64,000 nt of DNA from Linanthus parryae (Eukaryota > Streptophyta > Magnoliopsida > Ericales > Polemoniaceae), in contig JALGPY010000002.1 in NCBI GenBank assembly GCA_023055425.1, positions 152,344,845 through 152,408,844 on the forward strand. The letters are read 5' to 3'. The position numbers were made by a program, and so were the translations under genes. This document shows positions 54,664-64,000 of the stretch, one piece after another. Within the stretch, counting starts at the first letter, position 1; every line of letters starts with the position of its first letter. Below the pieces are notes generated by a model. The model worked only from the letters and a program-made list of their open reading frames with translations, did not search any database and was not told where the DNA came from.

Positions 54664-55423
54664 CATGTGCAACCAAAGGGTTTGAAGTATGAGATGTTTG
54701 GAGTTCTCCCTTTTAAGAGTTCATAGGGGGTTTTCTTCAAGATAGGTCTGATCAAGCACCAGTTCAAAATGTAATTTGCTGTATTCACAACTTCGGCCCA
54801 GTAATGTTTTGGCAACTTGTTTTCTAGAAGCATTGTTCTTGACATATCTTCAAGAGTCCCGTTCTTTCTTTCAACAACACCATTCTGTTGAGGACTTCTA
54901 GGAGTAGAGAAATTTCGCGAGATACCATGCTTAGCATAGAACAAATAAATTCTAATTGATCAAATTCTCTACCATGATCACTTCTAATTGAATCATTGGG
55001 TAGGTTTTTCAAGTTTTGAAGTTCTCTGCAAAGCTTTGAGAATTCAGAGAGGGCTTCAGATTTTTCTTTTAGAAACATAACCCAAGTATATCTAGAATAA
55101 TCATCTACAATAACTAGCATATACCTCTTAACTTTTGGATTTGGTGTCCTCATAGGACCACACAAATCCATGTGAAGTAGTTCAATAGGTCTAGAAGTAG
55201 TTACAAACATCTTTGGTTTGAATGAGCTTCTGGTCTACTTACCCTGAGCACAAGCTTTCCATACGTCATCTTCTTTGAAGTTGATAGATGGTAATCCTCT
55301 TACCAGGTCCTTGGAGATCATTTTGTTCAAGGTATACAAGCTGATGTGACCAAGCTTTTGTGCCAAACCCAAGAATCCCCTTTCAAGGCCTTGAGGCATT
55401 TTAATCTTTTACCTGTAATTTTG
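54664..55423 (-). pseudogene. C2 integrase
   Basis: 55210-54824 has ELLHMDLCGPMRTPN (first Asp), VIVDDYSRYTWVMFLKEKSE and SIRSDHGREFDQ (second Asp). The next frame from 54944 has STPRSPQQNGVVERKNGTLE (Glu) and YELLKGRTPNISYFKPFGC. One frameshift lies between them. The pre-integrase zinc region is before 55210 and damaged. Catalytic triad residues are present. Confidence 0.87.
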
Positions 55424-55798
55424 TTAGTCTGAAAAGTATAAAACATGGTTTGATCTAGAGGCTGTGAGAATGCCATTGCCTGATTTCTCATTTTGCACCA
55501 CACACTTCTCTTTATCGAAGATGACCCTATTTCCATTATCACAAAGCTGAGATACACTAAGCAAGTTAAATTTCAAACCATCAACTAGATATACATCAGA
55601 AACAAAATTTTTAGAATTTGTACCAACTTTACCAATACCAAGAATGTTGCATTTGTATTTTTCACCAAGAGTAATTGAACCTTCAGATTGCTCTTTCAAT
55701 TCAGAGAATAGAGATCTCTTTCCACTCATGTGTCTTGAGCAACCACTGTCCATAAACCACTTTTGTCTTTGACATTGGTGGCAACCTGCAAACACCAA
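55424..55798 (-). pseudogene. C2 aspartic protease
   Basis: The frame carries WFMDSGCSRHMSGKRSLFSE with the DSG active site, then ITLGEKYKCNILGIGKV and LVDGLKFNLLSVSQL, the standard copia protease to pre-integrase region. Confidence 0.87.
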
Positions 55799-57647
55799 TC
55801 ACTGCCTTACCCAGCTGTTAGACCAAGCGTGGAATTTGTACTCATACTCAGGATCAACCATGTTAGGTGGTCTGACCCCTTTAGGAACACAAATCTGTCT
55901 GACTTGTCCTTTAAGTTGAAATGGGAATGTGTTCCTCATTATATGAGGGTCTCTTCTTCTGAAAGGATAAGTAATCTTCATATGACCAATCTTGTTACAA
56001 AAATGACACTTATGAGAAGTTTTGCTTCCAAATTTCAAAAATCTGGTAATGTTATTTCTTGGAAAACTAGGATTGTATCCAATTCCAGTTTTGTGAACAG
56101 ATTTTGAAATTCCTCCAAGAATCAAGTTTAACTTGTGTTCTGAGCCTGCAAGCTTGACTTTGACTAGTTCAAATTCTTCAAGTTTCTCAAAAAGAGTAGT
56201 CTTTTGTTTATCTAATTCATCAAATTGATGTCTCAGATTAACAAGGTTGTTACTCAATAAAGAGTTCTCAGTGACTACTTCCTTGAATTGTGTTTTCAAG
56301 GCTTTGAAACGGATTTTCAAGGTCTTGAAATCACTGTCAGTTTTCTTCTGAGATATTTCGAGATTCTGATTTAGACCAACAAGTTGTGAGTTTTCTTTTG
56401 CTTGCTCATGAAATTTTTTCTTTCAAAAGTCTAATCTCCTTCAGACAATCTTATTAATTTAAAAGCATTGTTCTAAGATAGTCTGAATGAGAATCTTTGG
56501 TTTTGAAATCAGATAGTTTACCATTACCTCAATGTTCTTCTCAGAACTTTCATCATGCTTGGCCATGAAGCATAGGTTTTCATGTTCATCTTCAGATTCA
56601 GATTCACTTCAGTTGTCTAAATCACTCCATGAAGCTATCATAGCTTTCTTTCTTCTATCATGGTCTTTCTTTTGATTGTTCTTGCTTTTCTTGTGTGGAC
56701 AATCTCTAATCAAATGTTCTGCATCACAACACTCAAAGCAGTTCATGATTTTGGATTTATTCTGTGAAGAAGAATTACCTTTGTAGTCCTTGCTACTGGA
56801 TGATCTGTTTCTTTCTCTTTTGAAGTCTTTGTTTCCAAAGTTTTTCTTCATCTTGATAATTCTGGTCAAGGCTTTGGATATCAATGCAAATGGATCTTCA
56901 TCATCATCATCTTCAGTTTCAAGAATTTGAATTTTCTCGTTCTCTTTAGCCTTGAGTGCCAAGTTCTTGACTCCTTCAGGTAGCTCTCCATCAGCTTCAT
57001 TATTTCATGTTTCAGGAGCTTCCCTTGTAATTCATCAATTTGTAGTGATGAGAAATCTTGAGGTTGTTCAATGGCTGTTGTCTTTGGCTCCCATTTGGCC
57101 TTTGGAAGACTTCATAGTATCTTTCTCACCTTTTCTTCATTGGAGATATGTTTCCCAATGAATCAAGGTTGTTGAAAATGTCTGTGAACCTCTTGAACAT
57201 TTCTCTGATTGATTCATCTGCATTGATATTGAACAACTCATATTGCCTGAGGTAGATGTTGATTTTCGTTTGCTTGACTTGACTGGTTCCGTCAAAGCTC
57301 ACCACAAGCTTATCCCATATTTATTTGGCAGTCTTGCATCCTGAAATCCTGTTAAATTCATCTGTACTCAAAGCACAATACAAGATGTTAATAGCTTTGT
57401 AATTCTTGTAAAAATGTTTTAATTCAGAGAAGAAGAGTGAGTCTTCTGATTTGGGAGTTTTGATCCCATCTCTTTCTGTAAAGAAGGTGTGAGGTCCATT
57501 CTGAATAATGGTCCAAAGTTCTATATCTTTATCAATGATGAACATTTTCATCATAGCTTTCCAGTGAGCAAAGTTGTCTCCACAAAATAGAGGAGGTCTG
57601 TTGGAAGCTCTTCCCTGTGAGAAACCAACATCACCTGCAGTACTCAT
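55799..57647 (-). pseudogene. C2 gag (Sirevirus type)
   Basis: Starts MSTAGDVGFSQGRASNRPPL, with FCGDNFAHWKAMMKMFIIDK following (capsid start). A first knuckle at 56609-56962 reads CFECCDAEHLIRDC, a damaged CCHC. A long coiled-coil segment (about 56150-56320) carries a second knuckle CHFCNKIGHMKITY, with its final cysteine changed to tyrosine. Several stops and frameshifts lie between. CAAGGYYTTGAAA palindromes fall inside this gene and code for LKALKT-like words. Confidence 0.82.
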
Positions 57648-57683
57648 GATCACCAGATGGTTAAACCTTATACAATGATACAA

Positions 57684-57695
57684 GCTCTGATACCA
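57684..57695 (-). other. C2 primer binding site (initiator tRNA-Met type)
   Basis: On the element strand TGGTATCAGAGC, two bases after the LTR end. Confidence 0.92.
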
Positions 57696-57697
57696 AT

Positions 57698-58995
57698 TGA
57701 AAGGGGAGTATGCAGATGGATATGAAACACAGATACTCTAGAGGGGGGGGGGGGGGTGAATAGAGTACGCAGACTTTTTGCAAAACTCATAGAGTAAAAG
57801 AGTTTTAGCTCAATTTGAATGTTTTTCAAGGCCTTGAACACAAATTCAGGCCTTCGAAAAGAAATACAGTTTGCAAAGAAACATACAAGCCTTTTTTCAA
57901 GGCCTTGAAAAGAGTTTCAAACCCTTGAAAACAACCAAGTTTGAATGCAGCAAAACTAGGTGTGTAACTGAAACTGTAAATGCATGAAACACAGAATTTA
58001 TAGATTTCAGTCCACTTGGACCTACGTCTCTACCTCAGGGATCTTCTCCCTGCAAGATTTTCAACTCAATTCTTATGAATTAAAAGCTAAGCCCTGGATC
58101 TCAAGAACAGAGAGTTCCCCTACTATGTTACAGCTTGTGGTTCTCCCTAACCTATCTAGTACCTGCTCTAGCTAACTGATTAACTAAGAATTATCTATTG
58201 TCACCTTGAACAATCCTTGAGAATGAAATAAAGAAGTATTACATAAATGATCTACCAATAAAGCACAATACAGAAGAACACTAGAGTGTAGAACTGCAAA
58301 AGAGAATGAAGTGAACTTCTGTAAGATGGATTGTGAGAGTGATGAACTTCTTTGATGCTTGTCAATCCAGAATTGTGTCTCTCTTTTTTCCCGTTGATTG
58401 CTGTCTCTTTTTGCTTCAAAATGAGCTCCATTTATACTGTTTGAAGCTCTGCAAATCTTCCCAGATTTTCAGCAACAACTTCCTATTTTGTAGGCAACAA
58501 ACTTTGGCTCTCTTAACAGCTTCCTCCAACGGATAGTTGATCAAAATCTTCAGAGATATTGTTGTGATCTTGTCTTTCAACAATCTGAGAAGCTGTCATG
58601 AATCTCTGATTGATCACAGGATCATCTTCACTAAGTGATTTCCTTCCTGCAAAAGCCAGATAAGGAAACAAATCCTGCATATTTATGAAAATAAGATTTC
58701 CCAGCAAAACTGAGTCAAACTAATAGATTAAAACATGTTAGATATATAAAACTGTTTGTCTTTCATCATTAAATAATAACACATCAAGTACAAGTATGAG
58801 AGGTATTGAATTAAATCAAAAGAGTTTAGAGAAACTCCCCCTGAGAATATGTATGCAGGTCAGACAGTTTCAAGGCTTTGAATCCAGGTTCAAGGCCTTC
58901 AAATAGCTCTGTAAAACCTGATTCAAGGCTTTGAAACTGATTCAATGCCTTGATATACCTAAGTATTTCAAGTCCATAAAACATTTGACCTTACA
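57698..58995 (-). repeat. C2 5' LTR
   Basis: 1,298 bp, aligned with 41111-42385. It contains a poly-G run near 57741-57757 and CAAGGCCTTGA palindromes at 57825-57935 and 58860-58985. Confidence 0.93.
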
Positions 58996-59580
58996 AATTA
59001 AATACAATTAATTGCTTATTTGTGGTGTTTGTAGGCAGAAAATGTAGTCGTTTTTAGGGAGGAAAGTAAGTTGTTAAAAGTGCTTTCAGTGACAATTTTT
59101 TTTGTCGCAAAAGGTAACTTTTATGGAGGAAATATGTTTTAGCGAGGAAAGTAAATTGTAAGAAACTCCGACAGGGACAATTATTTTTGTCGGAAAAGGT
59201 AACTTTTAGGGAGGAAATTAAATTTTAAGAAACTCTAAGAGGGACATTTATTTTTGTCCCTATAGGTACTTTTAGGGAGGAATTTTTTTCGGGAGGAAAG
59301 TAATTATGCAAAATTTCTTATAGGGACAGAATTTTCGTCGCAAAGGTACTTTTTAGGGACGAAATTTGTTATAAATTTCGCAACAAAATATACGATTTGT
59401 TGCCAAAAGTGACGCCTTTTGAGACAATATCAAAATTTTGTCCCAAAAAATTTTCCCGGATGAAATTTTAGCTACAAATGGCGCAACGAAGAGTTTTTGT
59501 CTTAAAATACTTTTAGGGAGGGAAATATGATATTTAGCTACACAAATGTTTTGTCCCTATAACACCAATTCCTTGTAGTG
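58996..59580. other. CACTA right terminal region
   Basis: A series of short subterminal words (AGGGAGGAAAGTAA, TTTTTGTCCC, AGGGACGAAATTT) leads to the terminus ATTCCTTGTAGTG. The inner side is to the left, as needed to pair with 27185. Confidence 0.7.
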
Positions 59581-60540
59581 GTAGTGGTCTTGAAGTGGTG
59601 GTGGGATGATAGTCTTGAAGCTGCGACAAAATTGATCTTCGGAGAGACCAGGGTTGTGAACCAGCCTATATGTGGGATATATTTGATTTTGTGGGGGAGG
59701 GTTACATGTTGATGGCGGTGGTCGATGTTGTGGACAAGAGATGGCGGGTGAGGGTCTACTTGGCCTATGATACGGTGGTTGCGGTGATAAAACCCAGGGG
59801 GACGATTCTGTAGATGTTGATGTGATTTATAATTCAGCGGAGGACCACCATGGCGATGTGGAGGACGGTATAATTTCCTATTCATTGTTATTTTTTCAGT
59901 GGAGAAACAAGTTTTTGGGAAAGTGAATGAAGATGAACTTATGGATGCGGCTATTTGAGTAGATGGAGGATAGAGATGGAGGGGAGGTAATCGATTAGGT
60001 TTATAACTAGGTTAAGAAAATCGATGAGGTGAGAGGGTTGAGCAGGAGAGCTCCAAAATCTTAGGGATATTGGGTTGTTGGAGAGAGGATTCCCAGTAAC
60101 AGATGGAGAAGAAAGGGGGATAACATTTTGAGGTGGCAGCGCGTTGTTGGGTGGGAGAACGGGGGAGTTGACGGAGGAAAAAGTTAGGGTTTCTTGAAGG
60201 AAAACAAAATTTGATCTATTGAAAAGAGGCGAGGATTGAAATTTTGTGTTACATAAGAAAATTATGACAGGAAAGGTAATGATTTGATGAAATGAAGGGG
60301 GAGAAAGTTGACTTTAGATTGGTTTTTGTTAACTGATTAACTGAAGGATGAAGAAGATTGAGATGATAGTGTAAGAACAGATTGAGGAAGACAAAATGAT
60401 TAAGATGAACAAGTTGATAGAGATGAACAATAGAGAGGATTTTCTCTTTCTAGAAAAATATTCTTTTAAGCACCCCCTAAGTCTTTATCACTGTTGCCTC
60501 TTTTTTAATGGGAAATAATGTGATCTTTTTAAAAAGTATT
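59581..60540. other. Unassigned stretch
   Basis: No coding sequence or TE termini recognised. A 115-codon frame on the minus strand (59538-59885) spans the CACTA end and looks spurious. Confidence 0.45.
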
Positions 60541-60663
60541 TCTTTTTCTAATACAATTTTCAAGCTATTTTCACGCCTCTGAGAACTGATACAAGGCTTT
60601 GAAAGCTGGTTCAAAGCCTTGAGTAGTCAAACTATTCGAAGCCTTGCAGAACCTGATCTTACA
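60541..60663 (-). repeat. C3 3' LTR remnant
   Basis: Only the LTR start (element sense TGTAAGATCAGG) with diverged CAAGGCTTTGAAA palindromes is recognisable; the rest of the LTR is absent or too diverged. Confidence 0.55.
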
Positions 60664-60680
60664 ATCTCCCCCTTGATGAA
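60664..60680 (-). other. C3 polypurine tract
   Basis: Element strand TTTCATCAAGGGGGAGAT, directly before the LTR. Confidence 0.8.
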
Positions 60681-61204
60681 AGACAAAACCGAATTCGGTT
60701 TGATCCTTAGTCTCTGCAAAAAAAAATGATTAGTTCATCATGCATTATAACATAGTAATTCCAAAGTGATCCAACTTATTAATATTTCCAACATAAAGTA
60801 AATAGTTCAGCAAGAAGCAAATAACACCTAAGAATAAAAACTAAAACCTAGAATTTTCTCCCCCTTTTTGACTTTCATCAAAAAAGATAGAGAAGATGTT
60901 AGATCAAGTGTCTGGAAAATTTTGATAACTTAAAGAAAATCAGAGAATGTGGAAGAAATAGTAGGCTATATTAAGTGTCCGGGGCTTGATCTTCAGCTTG
61001 ATCTGCTTCTTCTTCACCACTGTCTTCAGCATCAGTCTTGTCTTGTACTTCCTCTTCATTCTCACCAGCAACAGTCACTTCTGCAGTTTTATCCTTTGTA
61101 GCAGTCTTTAGAGATTTCTTCTTTTTCTTCAAAGTAATCAGCAGATCATCTGAGTCAGGACTATTGACTTCATCTCCTTCCTATGAGGCTTGTTCTGCTA
61201 CCTG
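60681..61204 (-). other. C3 3' untranslated spacer
   Basis: Mostly AT-rich. The first part matches the C2 spacer. The part near 60975-61200 still resembles the coding acidic tail of the C2 ORF, suggesting the C3 stop at 61205 is slightly premature. Confidence 0.55.
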
Positions 61205-62701
61205 CTATCCCTTATCTGAGACTGGAGCAACCTCTTCCTGGTCTGAATGTTCACTAGGTAAATCCATGTCAGAGTCTCCTTTCTTTGTACCTTCATCATC
61301 CTCAGGAACATAAAGCAAAGTCATGCTTCTGAAGATGCTTTCCACCATGTACTTGACTTGCCCAATTTCACTTTCAAGTCCATAAACAGTTACTTTTATG
61401 TCCTCCATATCCAACTCCAAACCATCAAGTATCTGATTGTTTGTAGGCTGAGAGGTCTTAATTGAAGTAAGAGTCAAGGTCTTGGGCTTAGGAAACTTCT
61501 TTGCACCTAGTTCTTCTTCATTCAAATCTGAGTAAAGTTTCCAATATTTTTCCTTGGTCATTACCACTCCAATTTTCTCAAAAGCTTTCTTATAAAGTAC
61601 TCCAAAGCCGGAAGTGACTGATTCCTCTCCACTAGTTTGAATCTCAAAGTGTTCAAAGAAAAAAGTGAGCAGGTTCGCATAGGGAAGAGGGTTTTTCCTT
61701 TGACTGGTAAGGCTAAAGAGCATATGTTCAATCACTAGATTTGGAAGATTAATCTCATAGCCATGCATAACCAGATACATGATGTGAAGCATTCTCTCAG
61801 TCACCAATTCTCTAGAGTGCTCTGTGGGTAAAATACACCAAACCAAAATGGTGTGAAGGACCTTGGCTTCAACATTTAACACAGAATTTGTTAACTGTTT
61901 AGCTGTGGTGGAAATGTTTGGAAGAAAGAACTCATCTTTGGCTAGCTTCAGGGTTTCTGTCTTTGGTGGATGATTGCAAGTGTCATACCTATTTGGACAG
62001 CCTAGCACATTGGCAAACTCAGAGTGGTCCAATTCAATCTCTATTCCAGCAACTCTAGATTGAATTACCAAGTGTGCAGATATCTTGACTTGTCTTAAGT
62101 TTAGGTCGAAGAGTCTGGTGAGTCTAGGGTAGGCTAATTATTTAGGATTCAGCATAGACCACAGGGAGCTCTTCTTTAACAAAGAGATGCACTTAAGTTT
62201 CATGTGTTCCACCATATGCATATTGATCATACTATAGAAACCAATAGATCTTGAAGCAAAACCATATAACCACTGACCTTTAGAGATGTTTGAGACAAAC
62301 CAAGTCCGTGGAGCTGAGATCTTTGTTGAGGCCTTTGAATAGATCTGCAGGGCCTTCTCCAAGTGATCTTCTGGCTGAGCTTCTGTCACCTTTCCTTTCC
62401 CTTTTTCTTCTTGAGTTTCCTTATTCTTCATCTTCTTGGAACTAATGATCTCTGTTTCAAATTTCTTCTCTATGACAGCCTTCTCTTTCTGTTTCTTCTT
62501 TTCTAAGGAGGGAGTTGCAAGCTTCTTGACCTTATTTTTGGGTGGAGGAAGATCTGGAACTTCCTCTGCACTAGGAGTTCTAGAGCTAGAATCTCCACTG
62601 ACTTCTTGAGCTTCATCCACTACTGCCTTTCTTATCTTCTCTGAACCATGTTTTGATCCTCCAGCCATCTTGATTCTGTCTAAGGCTCTCCTTGTACTCA
62701 T
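61205..62701 (-). pseudogene. C3 post-pol (env-like) ORF with one internal stop
   Basis: From MSTRRALDRIKMAGGSKHGS the frame is open for about 187 codons, has a TAA at 62138-62140, then stays open in the same frame to 61205: 498 codons apart from that stop. The N-part is Lys/Glu-rich with a likely nuclear-type basic cluster. The middle (IELDHSEFANVLGCPNRYDT, HTILVWCILPTEHSRELVTE) resembles the plant transposon protein domain found after pol in Sireviruses. The C-part has a coiled-coil segment (LELDMEDIKVTVYGLESEIG) and acidic tail. No clear signal peptide, so envelope function is doubtful. Function unknown. Confidence 0.72.
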
Positions 62702-63172
62702 TAGGAATTGAGAAAAGAATAGAGAGAGGTGGGAATGATATTGAGTGAATGAGAAGAGAAGAAGATAAATACTGAAAGAGTTTGAGTTTCAAAAGGAAAC
62801 TAGTATCTCTCTGATCTTGAAAAGATTTGAAATAATCAGAGAGAATTCAAATCTTTTATTCCGTTGGAAAATAAATATTAAACTACTATTTGTGGCTAAG
62901 AATATCTTTTGACAAAAATAGGGGCTATATTAGGCAAATATCTGCAGAGATATCACCCAACACATAATGATCCAAGATTATTGACTATCAGTGTAGCAGA
63001 CTTATTTTCAAGGATTTTAAAAGGTTTTCAAGGTCTTGAAAAATTGTAACACTGCAACAGATAAAAATCAAGGCTTTGAAATGATTTTCAAGGCTTTGAA
63101 AATCAGTTCAAAACTTTGAAAACACATACAACTTACCTTGCTTACCTAATGCTCCCCCTTAACCAATGCATC
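62702..63172 (-). other. C3 spacer between pol and the post-pol ORF
   Basis: Non-coding, with CAAGGYYTTGAAA palindromes at 63005-63125 and a purine tract TAAGGGGGAGCAT (element strand) at 63148-63160. The same tract is where the non-autonomous Athila entered C2. Confidence 0.7.
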
Positions 63173-64000
63173 TTTATTTAGCATTCCCCATTTCAAACTT
63201 AGAGCTGTGAATCTTTCCTATGCTAATGGTTTAGTGAAGATATCTGCAATTTGCATGTTAGTAGCAACAAATTAAAAAACAATATCACCTTTCTCAGCAT
63301 GATCTCTGATGAAATGGTGTCAGACATCAATGTGCCTGGTTTTTGAATTTTGCACTGGATTCTATGTAATTGAAATTGCACTAGTGTTATCACACTTGAT
63401 AGGTATGATCCTGAAATCAAATCCAAGGTCTCTTAGCTGTTGAGCAATCCATAGTACTTGTGAGCAACATGCTCCTGCAGCTATATATTTTGCTTCACCT
63501 GTTGATAGAGCAACTGAATTATGTTTCTTGGAATGCCAACTGATCAATGATGATCCAATATATTGGCAAGTTCCTGAAGTGCTTTTCCTATCAACTTTGT
63601 AACCTGCAAAATCGGCATCTGAAAATCCAAGCAATGAGAAGTTAGAATGTCTTGGATACCAAAGCCCTAAGTCTTTGGTACCATTGATATATCTGAATAT
63701 TCTCTTCACAGCAACTAAGTGTGATTCTTTTGGATCAGATTGAAATCTAGCACACATACATACACTAAACATAATATCTGGTTTGCTTACTATGAGATAG
63801 AGTAATGATCAAATCACACCTCCATACTCTTTCACATTGACACTTTTACCAGATTCATGATTGTCTAAGGACGGTGTAGAACTCATAGGAGTCTTGGCTT
63901 CCTTACATTGAGCCATGCTGTATTTGCTTAACAAGTCTCTTGTGTATTTGCTTTGATGTAGAAAGATGCCCTTCTTCATTTGATGTATATGAAGTCCTAG
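63173..64000 (-). pseudogene. C3 reverse transcriptase end and RNase H
   Basis: 63362-63772: FSVCMCARFQSDPKESHLVA, GFSDADFAGYKVDRKSTSGT, STGEAKYIAAGA, IKCDNTSAI. A TAG (63365-63367) replaces a lysine codon, and the sequence then continues TRHIDVRHHFIRD-like to the RNase H end. The RT part above 63780 is frameshifted and runs off the window. Confidence 0.85.

Larger units (their letters stand above)
41111..58995 (-). mobile_element. Sirevirus-like Ty1/copia element C2 with nested insertions
   Basis: The LTRs at 41111-42385 and 57698-58995 have matching TGAAAGGGGAGTAT... and ...GACCTTACA ends. On the minus strand: primer site, gag with zinc knuckles and coiled coil, protease, integrase, RT, RNase H, then an extra ORF remnant before the 3' LTR. 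An extra post-pol ORF and this gag type are typical of Sireviruses (SIRE/Maximus). It is interrupted by the non-autonomous Athila at 43799-51616 and the mini-CACTA at 53679-54660. The bases outside the LTRs (TATTT and AATTA) do not match, so the duplication is lost or the ends come from different events. Confidence 0.85.
27185..59580. mobile_element. Probable gene-capturing CACTA transposon, expanded by nested insertions
   Basis: The left terminus is CACTACAAGGAAT at 27185, followed by AGGGACAAAA repeats. The right terminus ends ATTCCTTGTAGTG at 59580, preceded by the same kind of subterminal repeats (AGGGACAAAA, AGGGAGGAAA). Without the MULE and C2 the element would be about 3.4 kb, with fragments of histone H2A, ALAD and an RBM25-like gene and no transposase. 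Continuity across the MULE is proven by its exact 9-bp duplication. Continuity across C2 is less certain because C2 lacks a matching duplication. The flanking triplets are GTT and GTA, so a perfect 3-bp TSD is not seen either. Confidence 0.5.
60541..64000 (-). mobile_element. Sirevirus-like copia element C3, partial (5' part beyond window)
   Basis: Minus strand: end of RT and RNase H (63173-64000), spacer, post-pol ORF (61205-62701), 3' spacer, polypurine tract, and a short LTR remnant ending ...GATCTTACA at 60663. Closely related to C2, and it serves as an unbroken reference for the C2 target site of the non-autonomous Athila. Confidence 0.85.

Noticed and set aside
59538..59885. 115-codon His/Pro-rich frame
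   Set aside because: Crosses the CACTA terminus at 59580 and matches no family.
1..64000. Plant pararetrovirus (caulimovirid) integration
   Set aside because: All RT regions group with Athila or copia by domain order, LTRs and primer sites; no movement or coat protein type sequence was seen.

Overview
This window is plant nuclear DNA, probably from an angiosperm with a large genome; the species cannot be named from the sequence. Nearly all of it is nested transposable elements (TEs) in various stages of decay. No rRNA, tRNA, CRISPR or intact ordinary host gene was found. Evidence for a plant includes Athila-type Ty3/gypsy elements with tRNA-Asp primer sites, Sirevirus-like Ty1/copia elements with an extra ORF after pol, MULE and CACTA DNA transposons, and captured fragments of plant genes (GlcAT14-type glycosyltransferase, histone H2A, ALAD/HEMB, RBM25-like PWI domain).

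Left nest (1-26163). A plus-strand Ty1/copia element (C1) forms the base. Its 5' LTR is cut at 5278 by an Athila element (A1, minus, running off the window start). Its body is split between gag and protease by a second, complete Athila element (A2, 8084-21150, minus, TSD TAGAT). Its protease is split again by a 1.87-kb Pack-MULE (21221-23089, TSD TTGTCTAAA) carrying a GlcAT14-like fragment.

Middle and right nest (27185-59580). A CACTA terminus at 27185 begins a segment with pieces of histone H2A, ALAD and an RBM25-like gene. An 11.1-kb MULE (28092-39167, exact 9-bp TSD GTAAATCGA) interrupts it. That MULE holds an open 912-codon transposase (minus) and a convergent eight-exon DUF1985/Ulp1-like protease gene (plus) with one premature stop. 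At 41111-58995 lies a minus-strand Sirevirus-like element (C2). C2 itself contains a complete non-autonomous Athila-like element (43799-51616, plus, TSD ATGCT) and a 982-bp mini-CACTA (53679-54660, TSD TAA). A matching CACTA terminus ends at 59580 and may be the other end of the gene-carrying transposon. A further Sirevirus-like copy (C3) runs from about 60541 past the window end.

The most unusual recurring theme is that several unrelated elements each carry many copies of their own short palindrome: TGCGTTTGAACGCA in A2, TTCAAGGCCTTGAA in C2/C3 and TTTCGGGCCGAAAT in the non-autonomous Athila. The large MULE has arrays of longer hairpins at three places. These arrays lie mainly outside the coding domains and are not explained by standard TE anatomy.
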